Below, piece by piece: positions 53,132-62,722 of a stretch of DNA of 64,000 bases. The DNA is from Petrimonas sulfuriphila (GTDB taxonomy: Bacteria; Bacteroidota; Bacteroidia; Bacteroidales; Dysgonomonadaceae), in the NCBI GenBank assembly GCA_038561985.1, contig CP073276.1, positions 3,472,001-3,536,000 of the forward strand. Reading direction: 5' to 3'. The notes below the pieces were generated by a model that saw nothing but the letters and a program-made list of their open reading frames with translations, did no database searches and had not been told where the DNA came from. The first letter of the stretch is position 1. Each line of letters begins with the position of its first letter. The position numbers and the translations under genes are program-made.

Positions 53132-53608
53132 ATGAAAACAACGATTCTTAAACTCATCATCTCAGGTGTGATGCTTATTTCGTTAAGCAGTTGTGAGACG
53201 TTGACTTTCGGTGGAAAAACGGTCGTAAAAATAAAGAATGACGTGGCTTATCAAACCATCCGGTGGGATGTAAATTCTTCGGAAGCGGATGTTGAACGGG
53301 AATTCAGAGCTTTTATCCGTGAGATACTCAACAGGTACCGGTACAAAAATTATGTGCAGCTGTTTCAATCCAATTATCTTCTGGATGAAGGCGAACGTAC
53401 ATACGTGATAAAAATATTCCAAAACGAAGAAGCCAAAAACAATTACCTAGACCATGCAGACGATATGATACGGAGGACTACAGCCTTGGCGAACAATCGT
53501 TTCAGTGAAAGATGGAATCAATTGCAACCCGGAATGATTGTTGAGAGGGTTTCTACACCCACCGTTCAGAACTGCAACTTTCCGATCGATGGCTGTCTTT
53601 CGATTTAA
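53132..53608 (+). CDS. Lipoprotein of unknown function
   Basis: A 158-aa protein with signal ILKLIISGVMLISLSSC and lipobox LSSC. The mature part is mixed alpha/beta (DVNSSEADVEREFRAFIREI, YVIKIFQNEEAKNNYLDHAD). No family recognised. It lies 63 nt after gltS and has no obvious promoter of its own, so it may be read from the same transcript. The stop is followed by about 120 nt with nothing recognisable. Confidence 0.7.
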   Translation: MKTTILKLIISGVMLISLSSCETLTFGGKTVVKIKNDVAYQTIRWDVNSSEADVEREFRAFIREILNRYRYKNYVQLFQSNYLLDEGERTYVIKIFQNEEAKNNYLDHADDMIRRTTALANNRFSERWNQLQPGMIVERVSTPTVQNCNFPIDGCLSI

Positions 53609-53727
53609 AAGGCCGGCTACTGAGTTTCGGAACAGGTAAATCCCAAACGTCATCTCCCCAAAACGAAGAATGGGTGTTCTAATCAAGATAATATTTATAA
53701 TTAACAATTCATAATGTATAATTGGTA

Positions 53728-54546
53728 ATGAAAAAGAGTCTTCTTATCTCTTTGTTAATCAGCACTTCACTGAGTGGTATTGCGCAGGAAACGAACTACA
53801 GAATCATCAGGAATATCCCCTATTACGATGATGCGAAGATGGAGTCAGATGCATACATCAGGGAACGTTGTATTCTCGATATTTACTATCCAACCGACAA
53901 AAAAGATTTTGCCACCGTCGTTTGGTTTCACGGTGGCGGATTAACAGGCGGAGAGAAAGAGCTTCCCGACGGGTTCAAACATAAAAATACCTGCATCATC
54001 GGCGTTAATTACCGGCTCTCACCAAAAGTTAAGGCACCCGCCTATATAGAAGATGCAGCTGCTGCAATAGCCTGGGCATTCAAAAACATCGAAAAATACG
54101 GTGGTGACGCATCCAAAATTTTCGTATCGGGACATTCTGCCGGCGGTTACCTTACCTGTATGGCGGGTTTAGACAAAAAATACCTGGCAGCGCACAATAT
54201 TGATGCCAACCGCATTGCAGGGCTTATTCCCCTCAGCGCACAAACCATCACACACTTTAATATCCGCGAACAGCGGGGAATAAAAAACACACAACCCGTT
54301 GTGGATGAATTTGCTCCTCTTTTTCACGTCCGTCACGATGCTCCGCCACTCCTGCTCATTACCGGAGACAGGGAATTGGAGATGCTTGGCAGGTACGAAG
54401 AAAACGCATATCTTGCTCGAATGATGAAAGTGGCGGGACACAAGAAAACCCGCCTTCTCGAACTCGACGGCTACGATCACGGCATGGTATATCCAGCATT
54501 ACCGCTGGTAATGAAGGAGGTCGAAAAAATTATAAGGGAGGAATAA
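53728..54546 (+). CDS. Exported alpha/beta-hydrolase (esterase/lipase family)
   Basis: A 272-aa secreted hydrolase with a signal peptide (KKSLLISLLISTSLSGIAQ). The oxyanion motif is VVWFHGGGLTGGEKE, the nucleophile elbow VSGHSAGGYLT, the acid in LLLITGDRELE and the His in DGYDHGMVYP: the HGGG/hormone-sensitive-lipase type. Substrate is unknown; carbohydrate acetyl esters or small acyl esters are likely. I chose ATG 53728; an in-frame TTG lies two codons upstream. Confidence 0.9.
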   Translation: MKKSLLISLLISTSLSGIAQETNYRIIRNIPYYDDAKMESDAYIRERCILDIYYPTDKKDFATVVWFHGGGLTGGEKELPDGFKHKNTCIIGVNYRLSPKVKAPAYIEDAAAAIAWAFKNIEKYGGDASKIFVSGHSAGGYLTCMAGLDKKYLAAHNIDANRIAGLIPLSAQTITHFNIREQRGIKNTQPVVDEFAPLFHVRHDAPPLLLITGDRELEMLGRYEENAYLARMMKVAGHKKTRLLELDGYDHGMVYPALPLVMKEVEKIIREE

Positions 54547-54770
54547 GTTCACCTGTACCGGTAACTTATCGACCATCAAAACTATTAAAATTCTTTGTTA
54601 TACCGTCGGAGACCACATCACGTAAACAGGCATTTACGCCGATTATTTTCTTGTAGCAAATTATGACTTGTTGCTGTATTTATAACTACCTTTATGTTTC
54701 CATTCAACCCCTATTTTCAAGCATGAAAAAAACTTATCCATAAAATTCCACAAAGTCAAAAAACGAGGAC

Positions 54771-55196
54771 ATGCAGATAGAACAATTAAAAAATATCGAC
54801 AACACTGTTTTGAAAGCGTTCAAAAAATTGATACCCCAGCTTATCGATAGAAACAGTTATCCTTCCCGGGAAGAGTTGCAGGAAATTCTGCAAGCCGGAA
54901 ATACTTTTCTTTTCATAGCCCGGGAAAACGATGAAATTTTAGGTACACTATCGCTTGTCGTTTATAAAATTCCCACGGGGAAAAAAGCATGGATCGAAGA
55001 CGTAGTGGTGGATGAGAACGCCCGGGGAAAAGGAGTAGCTGCGTCATTGGTATATCATGCGTTGAAAGTCGCACGCGAAAAAGGCATCGAAAAAGTAGAC
55101 CTGACCTCCACTCCTGCCCGCGTAGCGGCTAACCGGCTTTACCAAAAGTTAGGATTCAGGAAAAGAGAGACCAACGTATACCGGTTTACTTTTTAA
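54771..55196 (+). CDS. GNAT-family N-acetyltransferase
   Basis: A 141-aa GNAT protein. It has EILGTLSLVVYKIPTGKKAW and the acetyl-CoA loop VVDENARGKGVAASLVYHAL, with the closing STPARVAANRLYQKLGFRKR. The substrate cannot be predicted. It is preceded by 224 nt with no gene and a near-match promoter (TACCTTTA) about 80 nt upstream. It is not clearly linked to neighbours. Confidence 0.9.
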   Translation: MQIEQLKNIDNTVLKAFKKLIPQLIDRNSYPSREELQEILQAGNTFLFIARENDEILGTLSLVVYKIPTGKKAWIEDVVVDENARGKGVAASLVYHALKVAREKGIEKVDLTSTPARVAANRLYQKLGFRKRETNVYRFTF

Positions 55197-55284
55197 TGGA
55201 CAGACACATACTACTGTTGTCCGGTTATCCTTGCGCAGAGCCTTTTGTTTCAACGGTTAATAAAATTATATACAAAATCGCCTT

Positions 55285-56070
55285 ATGTCAACTAAAATGC
55301 CCGTTCTTTTCGTCGGACACGGCAGTCCGATGATTGCCTTGGAAGAAAACAACTTCACCCGGGGGTTCCTGCAAGTAACAGCGGAAATACCCAAACCCGA
55401 TGTCATTATTTGCATTTCAGCTCATTGGGAAACTGAGGGAACATTCGTCACGGGGATGGAAACACCTCGCACCATTCATGATTTCGGAGGGTTTCCCCGG
55501 GAATTGTACGAAGTTCAGTATCCTGCCCCGGGAAATCCGGAACTGGCAGGAGAGATAATCGATACGCTCCGCCAGTATTCGGTTGGCCCCGATTATCAAT
55601 GGGGGCTGGATCACGGAACGTGGACCGTACTGAAACACATGTATCCCGATGCGGACATACCGGTTGTTCAGCTAAGCCTCGACCGTTCTAAAACACCGCA
55701 GGAGCATTACTCCCTGGCCAGATGCTTGTCGGATTTTCGTAATCGCGGCATCTTGATCATGGGAAGCGGAAATATGGTTCACAACCTGCACCTGCTGGAT
55801 TGGGGAAGGATCAACGATGATGATTACGGGTTTGGATGGGCAATTTCCGCTGCAGAAAAAATGTACGGATATATTACCGCAAATAATCACGCTCCGCTTA
55901 TCGATTATTTTACCCAAGGTGAAGACTTCCGACTCTCCATTCCTACTCCCGAACATTACCTGCCCATGCTCTATGCGCTCGCACTACAGACAGATAACGA
56001 AAAAGTTGAATTCTTCAACCGGGGATTTGTCGGCGGATCATTGGTAATGACCGCGCTGAAAATTGGATAG
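55285..56070 (+). CDS. DODA-type (YgiD-like) extradiol dioxygenase family protein
   Basis: A 261-aa protein of the class III extradiol dioxygenase family. It has PVLFVGHGSPMIALEENNFT (metal His), ICISAHWETEGTFV (His), DHGTWTVLKHMYPDADIPVV (His) and GSGNMVHNLHLLDWG (His). E. coli YgiD acts on 4,5-dihydroxyphenylalanine in vitro; the native substrate is unclear, and an oxygenase in an anaerobe is notable, so a different reaction is possible. The start has no clear promoter. Confidence 0.92.
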   Translation: MSTKMPVLFVGHGSPMIALEENNFTRGFLQVTAEIPKPDVIICISAHWETEGTFVTGMETPRTIHDFGGFPRELYEVQYPAPGNPELAGEIIDTLRQYSVGPDYQWGLDHGTWTVLKHMYPDADIPVVQLSLDRSKTPQEHYSLARCLSDFRNRGILIMGSGNMVHNLHLLDWGRINDDDYGFGWAISAAEKMYGYITANNHAPLIDYFTQGEDFRLSIPTPEHYLPMLYALALQTDNEKVEFFNRGFVGGSLVMTALKIG

Positions 56071-56142
56071 AAGGCTTATCCGTTTTACCTTCTTCTCCCT
56101 TACTTTTCCTCGATTTAAGGCGGATTTCTCCTAAATTTTGAG

Positions 56143-56150
56143 TAATTTTG
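56143..56150 (+). promoter_or_regulatory. Putative -7 element for the DUF1846 gene
   Basis: TAATTTTG, exact TAnnTTTG match, 50 nt before the ATG at 56201. A second similar tract lies just upstream (CTAAATTTTG). No clear -33. Confidence 0.45.
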
Positions 56151-56200
56151 AGTCCCGAAAGTAAGTTGTATCTATTATTTATTATTCGGAAAATTAAAAG

Positions 56201-57727
56201 ATGGAAAATTTTAGTCGTGTTGGTTTTGACAATGAAAAATACCTGCAAGAACAAACCTCTGCTATTCTCGAACGCGTAAGCCGGTTCAACGATAAATTAT
56301 ACCTCGAATTCGGAGGAAAAATTTTGTATGATTATCATGCAGCACGGGTTCTGCCCGGCTTCACTCCGAACGTTAAAATGCGTCTTTTGCAAAAACTGAA
56401 AGACCAGGTAGAGGTTATTATGTGCGTGTATGCCGGAGATATCGAACGAAGCAAAATCAGGGCCGATTTCGGCATCACCTATGATGTGGACGTATTGAAG
56501 AGCATCGACGACCTGAAATGGTATGGCATCAATGTAGCTGCCGTTGTTATTACCCGGTACGAAAAACAACCCGCCGCAGTAATCTTCAAGAACAAACTCG
56601 AGTTGAAAGGCATTAAAGTTTACCTGCACTATCCTACGCGAGGTTATCCGAAAAACATCGATTTGATTGTGAGCGACGAAGGATACGGCTCCAATGAATA
56701 CATCGAAACCACCAAACCCATCGTGGTGGTTACCGGACCCGGACCCGGCAGCGGGAAGCTTGCCACAGCCCTGAGCAACCTTTATCACGATTATAAAAAG
56801 GGGAAGGATGCCGGTTATGCAAAATTTGAAACATTCCCTATTTGGGATTTACCCATAGACCATCTGGTCAACATTGCCTACGAAGCAGCAACCGCAGACT
56901 TAGGCGATGTTAATATGATAGACCCTTACCACCTGAAGGCATATGGATTGGAAGCGGTGAATTACAACCGCGATATAGAGGCTTTCAATCTTCTGAAAGA
57001 GATTCTGACGAAAATCACTGGCAATAATTCCGTCTATCTCTCTCCCACCGACATGGGGGTAAACCGGATCAGTGCGGGGATTATTGATGATGAACGATGC
57101 AAAGAGGCGGCTTATCAGGAAATTATCCGCCGGCATTTACGGGGATTTGTTGATTACGCAATGGGCCAGATCGACACGGAAACACTCGAACGTAACGCCG
57201 AGATCATGGAAAGAGTCGGGGCGAAAGATGAAGATCGTCTTGTGGTTGAACCTGCCCGAAGAGCGGCCAAGGATGCCGAAACGAACGGAAAGGGATACGG
57301 GGGAATCTATTGCGGCGCTGCCATTGAACTGAACGACGGCACCCTTGTTACCGGAAAGAATTCATCGTTGCTGCACGCCTCCTCCAGTATGATCCTGAAT
57401 GCTATCAAACACCTGGCAGGGTTACCCGACAACATGATTCTCCTGCCCGAAAATATTATCGACTCGGTTACCCACCTGAAGAAAGATATCTTGAACGGGA
57501 AGAATGCCAGCCTTGATATGGAAGAGACCCTTATAGCATTGGCGATTAGCGCGATATCCAACCCTGCAGCACAAATGGCATTGCAGAAACTGACCGAACT
57601 GAACAATTGCGAAATGCACTCCACTCATATACCTACTCCGGGAGATGAAGCCGGGTTACGTAAATTAAAAATCAACGTAACCTGCGACCCGCTATTCTCC
57701 AGTAAACGGTTGTTTGTGAGCGAGTGA
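56201..57727 (+). CDS. DUF1846 (UPF0371) family protein
   Basis: A 508-aa cytoplasmic protein with the family's usual length. Characteristic stretches: LYLEFGGKILYDYHAARVLP, VVTGPGPGSGKLATALSNLY (a P-loop-like phosphate-binding segment), SPTDMGVNRISAGIIDDERC and GKNSSLLHASSSMILNAIKH. Structures of this family are known but I know of no settled biochemical function. It is convergent with oadB, the stops 2 nt apart. Confidence 0.93.
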   Translation: MENFSRVGFDNEKYLQEQTSAILERVSRFNDKLYLEFGGKILYDYHAARVLPGFTPNVKMRLLQKLKDQVEVIMCVYAGDIERSKIRADFGITYDVDVLKSIDDLKWYGINVAAVVITRYEKQPAAVIFKNKLELKGIKVYLHYPTRGYPKNIDLIVSDEGYGSNEYIETTKPIVVVTGPGPGSGKLATALSNLYHDYKKGKDAGYAKFETFPIWDLPIDHLVNIAYEAATADLGDVNMIDPYHLKAYGLEAVNYNRDIEAFNLLKEILTKITGNNSVYLSPTDMGVNRISAGIIDDERCKEAAYQEIIRRHLRGFVDYAMGQIDTETLERNAEIMERVGAKDEDRLVVEPARRAAKDAETNGKGYGGIYCGAAIELNDGTLVTGKNSSLLHASSSMILNAIKHLAGLPDNMILLPENIIDSVTHLKKDILNGKNASLDMEETLIALAISAISNPAAQMALQKLTELNNCEMHSTHIPTPGDEAGLRKLKINVTCDPLFSSKRLFVSE

Positions 57728-57729
57728 TC

Positions 57730-58938
57730 TTACCCCAAGAATGATATCAATACACCCGCAGCAACTGCCGATCCAATAACTCCCGACACGTTGCTGGCCA
57801 TGCAATACTGCAGGATGTGGTTGGATTTATCGTATTTTAACGCCATCTCATTGGCCACGCGTGAGGCCATTGGGACAGCACTCAGCCCCGTAGCACCCAC
57901 GAGAGGGTTGATCTTTTTCTTCGAAAACAGGTTAAACAGTTTCACGGCCAGTATGCCTCCCGCAACGGAGATAGCAAACGCCAGAAAACCACCCACGATA
58001 ATTCCCAGCGTCCGTGGCGACAGGAACACTTCAGAGGTCATGGTTGCCCCGACTGTTAATCCGAGGAAAATGGTTGCCGTATTCATAATGGGCCCGGAAG
58101 CTGCATCTGCGAGCCGGCTGGTGTTGGCCCCGATTTCCTTCACAAGGTTTCCGAACAGCAACATCCCCACCAACGGAGCCGCAGAAGGTACAAAAACAGC
58201 TACCACAACACCCAAAACTATTGGAAAAACAATTTTCACCGTCTTCAGGTGTTTGATTTCGTGCTTGGGGGGAAACTGCTTATCCATTTTCTTCATGTGG
58301 ATACGAAATTCCTTCTTGGTCATCAGCAAATTGGCTACCAACGGAATAATCACCGGAACCAACGCCATATAAGAATAAGCGGCAATAGCTATGGGACCCA
58401 ATAAATGGGGTGCTAACTTGATGGTAGTGTAAATGGCCGTAGGCCCGTCTGCACCACCGATAATGGCTAGCGATGCGGCTTCCTTCATATTGAAACCAAC
58501 AAGTACGGCTATAATAAGCACGGTAAAAATGCCCAATTGCGCAGCACCACCGAACAACGAAAGTTTCAGGTTACGAAGCATGGGTCCGAAATCCGTCAAT
58601 GCACCTACTCCCATAAAAATAATGGGTGGCAGCAGTCCAGTCTTGATAAGCGCATAATAAAGGAAATTCATAATCCCGTACTCACTGGCAATATCAAGCA
58701 GGTTCATATAGCTTCCGTCAGGCGATTGAACGAGCGAGTTATCCACTATGCCCAAACCAGCCAAGGGGAGGTTTGCCAGCAGCACACCAAACCCTATAGG
58801 AACAAGGAGCAACGGCTCATATTGTTTTTTTATACCCAGATACAACAGGATGAAAGCGATGATCCACATAAGTAAGGTACCCCAGGAAATGCTTCCAAAA
58901 GCCGTCATATCTACTAAGTTCGAAAAAATCTCATTCAT
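57730..58938 (-). CDS. oadB: Oxaloacetate decarboxylase beta subunit (Na+ pump)
   Basis: A 402-aa integral membrane protein of the OadB/GcdB/MmdB family: LLLVPIGFGVLLANLPLAGL, PPIIFMGVGALTDFGPMLRN, LAIIGGADGPTAIYTT (the Na+-coupling Asp region) and GATGLSAVPMASRVANEMAL. It removes CO2 from carboxybiotin on the alpha subunit and exports Na+. The gene follows oadA by 4 nt, giving order gamma, alpha, beta. Substrate (oxaloacetate or methylmalonyl-CoA) is set by the alpha subunit, here oxaloacetate type. Confidence 0.96.
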   Translation of the reverse strand: MNEIFSNLVDMTAFGSISWGTLLMWIIAFILLYLGIKKQYEPLLLVPIGFGVLLANLPLAGLGIVDNSLVQSPDGSYMNLLDIASEYGIMNFLYYALIKTGLLPPIIFMGVGALTDFGPMLRNLKLSLFGGAAQLGIFTVLIIAVLVGFNMKEAASLAIIGGADGPTAIYTTIKLAPHLLGPIAIAAYSYMALVPVIIPLVANLLMTKKEFRIHMKKMDKQFPPKHEIKHLKTVKIVFPIVLGVVVAVFVPSAAPLVGMLLFGNLVKEIGANTSRLADAASGPIMNTATIFLGLTVGATMTSEVFLSPRTLGIIVGGFLAFAISVAGGILAVKLFNLFSKKKINPLVGATGLSAVPMASRVANEMALKYDKSNHILQYCMASNVSGVIGSAVAAGVLISFLG

Positions 58939-58942
58939 AGCT

Positions 58943-60859
58943 TCATTGCAATTTTACAAGGATATCGTCCTCTTCCACCGAATCACCGTTTGAGAAACAG
59001 ATTTCAATCACTTTACCGCTTTCCTCAGCAGATACGGCATTGTAGGTTTTCATGGATTCAATGTAGCCGATAACTTCTCCTATTTTCACTTCATTCCCCA
59101 CTTTCAATGGTGTTTCAGAAGAATCTTTGGTTAAGTAGAACTTCCCTTCGAGGGGAGAGATTACCTCTTTTACTTTTCCACCGGGAAGAACAGCGGAAGG
59201 ACTGTCAACAACTTTCGGCTGAGGCGGAACATCTTTGTTTACGGGGTGAAACGGAATACCGTCGTTCTCGGGATAGGATATATAGACCCTGTATTCTTCG
59301 TTATCTACGTTGATCACTAGCTGCCGGGGTTGGAAATTGTTTGTTGCACCGTTTGCCGGAGCTTCAACCGGTGAAGGCTGAGTTTTTTCAACTTGTGCCG
59401 CAGCCTTTCGCTTGGCCAGATCCTCTTCAAAAGCTTTTTTTGCAGCGCCCGACTTGTAGGCTCTGTACTGTTCGGGATGCATGGCAAGCTCAAACAACTC
59501 TTCATCGTCCTGCCCAAAATCCCAGTTGTTTTTTTTCATCTCAGCACGGAACTCATCCAGCTGATTAGGATAAAGGTCTTGCGGATTTCCATTGTAAAAC
59601 TCCCTGCCCTGTTCTTTTATCAACTGAACAATTTCAGGTGCCAACGTTCCCGGCAGTTTTCCCGACCGGCCCAGGATCATGTCCCATATATTATCAGCAA
59701 TGACCGACCAGCGCTCCTTGCCTCTTTCTATCTGCATAACATTCATCAGTGCCAGGTTCTTTACATACTGGCTGAACGGAGTGACTAAAGGTGGATTTCC
59801 GATCTTAGGCCATACATAAGCCACTTCGTTAAAAAGCTTGATCAGTAAATCATCCAGAGTAATTTCTTCTTTGCCATTTTTTGACAGCCACTTGTTCAAT
59901 GACTCCAGGTTGCTCTCCAAATCAGCCATCAGACTACCCATCATACCGCCCGGAAGTCCGGGTCCGATAAGCAACGAGTTCATCAACCTGTTCTTCGGGT
60001 TGATGTAATATCCTAGAAAATCATCTATATATTTTTGTGTCAGGGAGCGAACTTTCATGTACGCTTTCATATTGATGTCCGGCACTTTAAAGCCTGCATC
60101 CTTAAGCATGGCCTGGATAGCCAGCACATCCGCATGTCCGGTTCCCCACGCCAGCGGTTCCATGGCCGTATCCACGTAATCGACGCCTGCGTAAGCGGCT
60201 TCGAGTATGGAAGCCATCTGGAATCCGGGTCCTGCGTGTCCATGATAAGTAACGGGAATATCCGGATGCTTCTCTTTTATGTTTTTAATTATTTTCCCAA
60301 CGGTTGCCGGACGGGCAATTCCCGCCATATCCTTCACACAAATTTCATCGGCACCCATTCCAATCAGCGTATCAGCCAGTTCGGTATAGTATTCTACAGT
60401 GTGTACTTCCGATACCGTAAGGCTAAGCGCAGCTTGTGAAATCATACCAGCCTCCTTGGCAAACCTGATGGAACTCTCCAGGTTACGCGGATCGTTAAGG
60501 CCGTCGAACGACCGGGCGATATCGGTCCCCTGCTTTTTCTTTACCTGAAACATCAGCCGGCGAACATCAGCCGGGACAGGACTCATGCGGATACCGTTCA
60601 GCCCGCGCTCCAGCATATGCGTCTGAATACCTGCGTCGTTAAACGGTTGTGTCCATTTCCGGACGGCCACATTGGGGTTCTCGCCGAAAAGAAGATTGAT
60701 CTGTTCAAACCCTCCTCCATTGGTTTCAACTCTCGCAAAGCACCCCATATCCACGATTGCCGGAGCCACCTCCAGCAGTTGTTCAACCGTCGGGACATAC
60801 TTGCCCGACGATTGCCACATGTCTCTGTACAGTAAACTGAATTTTATTTCTTTTGCCAT
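58943..60859 (-). CDS. oadA: Oxaloacetate decarboxylase alpha subunit (carboxyltransferase-biotin fusion)
   Basis: A 638-aa protein. The carboxyltransferase TIM barrel has KFSLLYRDMWQSSGKYVP, ICVKDMAGIARPATVGKI and PVTYHGHAGPGFQMAS. A conserved carboxylase domain, a linker (VEAPANGATNN) and a biotinyl domain with Lys604 in ESMKT follow. The family is also called pyruvate carboxylase subunit B, but here adjacent oadB and oadG indicate the Na+-translocating decarboxylase. It converts oxaloacetate to pyruvate and feeds the sodium gradient. Start ATG 60859. Confidence 0.96.
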   Translation of the reverse strand: MAKEIKFSLLYRDMWQSSGKYVPTVEQLLEVAPAIVDMGCFARVETNGGGFEQINLLFGENPNVAVRKWTQPFNDAGIQTHMLERGLNGIRMSPVPADVRRLMFQVKKKQGTDIARSFDGLNDPRNLESSIRFAKEAGMISQAALSLTVSEVHTVEYYTELADTLIGMGADEICVKDMAGIARPATVGKIIKNIKEKHPDIPVTYHGHAGPGFQMASILEAAYAGVDYVDTAMEPLAWGTGHADVLAIQAMLKDAGFKVPDINMKAYMKVRSLTQKYIDDFLGYYINPKNRLMNSLLIGPGLPGGMMGSLMADLESNLESLNKWLSKNGKEEITLDDLLIKLFNEVAYVWPKIGNPPLVTPFSQYVKNLALMNVMQIERGKERWSVIADNIWDMILGRSGKLPGTLAPEIVQLIKEQGREFYNGNPQDLYPNQLDEFRAEMKKNNWDFGQDDEELFELAMHPEQYRAYKSGAAKKAFEEDLAKRKAAAQVEKTQPSPVEAPANGATNNFQPRQLVINVDNEEYRVYISYPENDGIPFHPVNKDVPPQPKVVDSPSAVLPGGKVKEVISPLEGKFYLTKDSSETPLKVGNEVKIGEVIGYIESMKTYNAVSAEESGKVIEICFSNGDSVEEDDILVKLQ

Positions 60860-60876
60860 GTTTTGTATGATTATTT

Positions 60877-61146
60877 TTATTTTTCTATTTTGTCGATCTT
60901 CTCTATTTTCCCTTTGCCTCCGGTTATGGCTTCAACAGCAGCAATAACGGCAGCAATCTTCGCGGGATTGGTAGGTTTGGCTTTCCCGGTGGCAAACTCC
61001 TTTTTCACGGCCATGGTTTCCGCCGGAATAAACCGGTTGGTAAAACGAATAACCCCATTACCGATCAAAACTACCAGATACAAAATAATCAATACAGTTG
61101 TTAAACCTACCAGTAAAAGGCTCAATGCTTCGTTTATATTTTCCAT
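60877..61146 (-). CDS. oadG: Oxaloacetate decarboxylase gamma subunit
   Basis: An 89-aa protein with one N-terminal membrane helix (EALSLLLVGLTTVLIILYLV) and a charged C-terminal tail ending in lysine/isoleucine/glutamate-rich repeats (KGKIEKIDKIEK). OadG anchors the alpha subunit to the beta subunit. It is first in the oadGAB run, with 17 nt to oadA. Small and divergent in sequence but clear by position. Confidence 0.9.
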   Translation of the reverse strand: MENINEALSLLLVGLTTVLIILYLVVLIGNGVIRFTNRFIPAETMAVKKEFATGKAKPTNPAKIAAVIAAVEAITGGKGKIEKIDKIEK

Positions 61147-61232
61147 AAAATTATCTTATTTTCAAATTGATAACCTATTAATACATATATTAGGAAAGAT
61201 GATTTATGCTTCCGAAGTATAAATCCAAGGTA

Positions 61233-61240
61233 CAAATATA
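61233..61240 (-). promoter_or_regulatory. Putative -7 element for oadGAB
   Basis: Minus strand TATATTTG (TAnnTTTG), 86 nt before oadG. A candidate TTTG upstream (61270-61267) is 26 nt away, longer than usual. Confidence 0.45.
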
Positions 61241-61371
61241 CTAAAATATTTTTATTAAAATAGCACCAAACCTTTCAAATCAAAACAAAAAGCGTTATAC
61301 TATCTTCTTTTTATCATATCCAATAATCCACCTCTACCCCTGATCGTTCAATAAGCATAGGACTATAGCAG

Positions 61372-62613
61372 CTATATCGCTTGATTGGCTGTAAGCCAAA
61401 GCAATGAACTATCGCCATAACTCAAGAAGCGGTAATCGTTTTGTAACGCGTAATCGTAAACATCCCGCCAATACTTGCCGATACCCGAAGCAATCAACAA
61501 CAATAATGTACTCTGAGGCTGGTGGAAATTGGTGATGAGCGCCTGGGGATAATGGAACGTGTAACCGGGAACAATCATAACCTGAGTAAAGGCAAGCAAT
61601 TGATCTGCATTATTTCTAATAAGATAATCGATGATGGATTTAAGGGCTAGTTTAGGAGAAACCGGATTTTCTTCACCGTAAGGCTCCCATTGAAAAACCA
61701 CTAATTCCTCCGGTTGAATATCCGGCTGAAGAAGTATTTTTTTCCCCAGGTAGTACAGACTCTCCACGGTACGCATAGACGTGGTCCCTACGACAATCAG
61801 GTTATTTTCATTTTCGTACAAGGCCTGAACCGTTTCTCTTGAAACGGAGATAAACTCCATATGCATATCGTGGTCACCGATGGTTTCGGATTTCACCGGC
61901 TTGAAGGTGCCCGCTCCCACATGCAAGGTAACCCGGGCAGATTGGATTCCTTTTTTCCGAAAAGACCTCATTACTTCGGAGGTGAAGTGTAACCCTGCCG
62001 TTGGAGCAGCTACCGACCCTTCCACCGCAGAATAAACCGTTTGATACGTTTCATCATCCCTTGCTTCCGAAGCACGATTTAAATAAGGAGGAATGGGCAG
62101 TTTTCCGGCAATTTCCAGTAATTCGGAAAACGTAAAACCCGGATTATTCCACGAAAACTCAACAATCACATCGTCCGCATTACTCTCTATCTTTCGTGCA
62201 GAAAGCAACACATTTTCATTATTTACAGAAACTTTCATCTGCAACACATCATCTTTCCAGCGTTTGGCATTGCCAATCATACAATGCCAGGAACAGGATG
62301 TTCGTTGTTGAAAATTTACCGAATAGTCCCTTGGAGCATGCGGCGAAAGGCAAAAAATTTCAATAACGGCACCCGTACTTTTTTCGAAAATCAACCGGGC
62401 ATGAATCACACGGGTGTCGTTGAAAACCAGTAAGCTGCCTTCGGGTATTTCTGCACCAATCCCGGAGAAAGGCCGGGTAGATATCGTATTGTTTCTGAAG
62501 AGCAACAGTTTCGATGAATCTCTTTTTTCCAACGGATATCTGGCTATTTTTTCGGGAGGAAGCGTATAGCTATAATCAGCAATTCTGATCTTTTCCGCGT
62601 CGCATTTTTTCAT
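61372..62613 (-). CDS. queA: S-adenosylmethionine:tRNA ribosyltransferase-isomerase
   Basis: A 413-aa QueA that makes epoxyqueuosine in tRNA. RIADYSYTLPPEKIARYPLE, SLLVFNDTRVIHARLIFEKS, VAAPTAGLHFTSEVMRSFRK, THLHVGAGTFKPV-like VTLHVGAGTFKPVKSETIG and LITNFHQPQSTLLLLIAS are signatures. Bacteroidota versions are longer than the 356-aa E. coli enzyme, as here. I chose ATG 62613 because the upstream in-frame TTG region is the promoter. Well-formed promoter at 62664-62694. Confidence 0.96.
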   Translation of the reverse strand: MKKCDAEKIRIADYSYTLPPEKIARYPLEKRDSSKLLLFRNNTISTRPFSGIGAEIPEGSLLVFNDTRVIHARLIFEKSTGAVIEIFCLSPHAPRDYSVNFQQRTSCSWHCMIGNAKRWKDDVLQMKVSVNNENVLLSARKIESNADDVIVEFSWNNPGFTFSELLEIAGKLPIPPYLNRASEARDDETYQTVYSAVEGSVAAPTAGLHFTSEVMRSFRKKGIQSARVTLHVGAGTFKPVKSETIGDHDMHMEFISVSRETVQALYENENNLIVVGTTSMRTVESLYYLGKKILLQPDIQPEELVVFQWEPYGEENPVSPKLALKSIIDYLIRNNADQLLAFTQVMIVPGYTFHYPQALITNFHQPQSTLLLLIASGIGKYWRDVYDYALQNDYRFLSYGDSSLLWLTANQAI

Positions 62614-62663
62614 TTTTAAGAAAATTAGTCTTTTTTTTATTACAATTTCTGTAAATAATCCGA

Positions 62664-62694
62664 CAAAATTAGGCAACTTTGTGTTTGCATCAAA
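62664..62694 (-). promoter_or_regulatory. Promoter of queA
   Basis: Minus strand: TTTG (62694-62691), 19-nt spacer, TAATTTTG (62671-62664), a complete consensus match, giving a leader of about 45 nt before ATG 62613. It overlaps the leader of the divergent Smr gene. Confidence 0.75.
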
Positions 62695-62722
62695 AAATGC
62701 ATATAAGAAACTGCACGTTCAA

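Noticed and set aside
58943-60859. Pyruvate carboxylase subunit B as a name for the alpha subunit
   Set aside because: No biotin carboxylase subunit gene is nearby, whereas oadG and oadB flank it, so the decarboxylase pump fits better.
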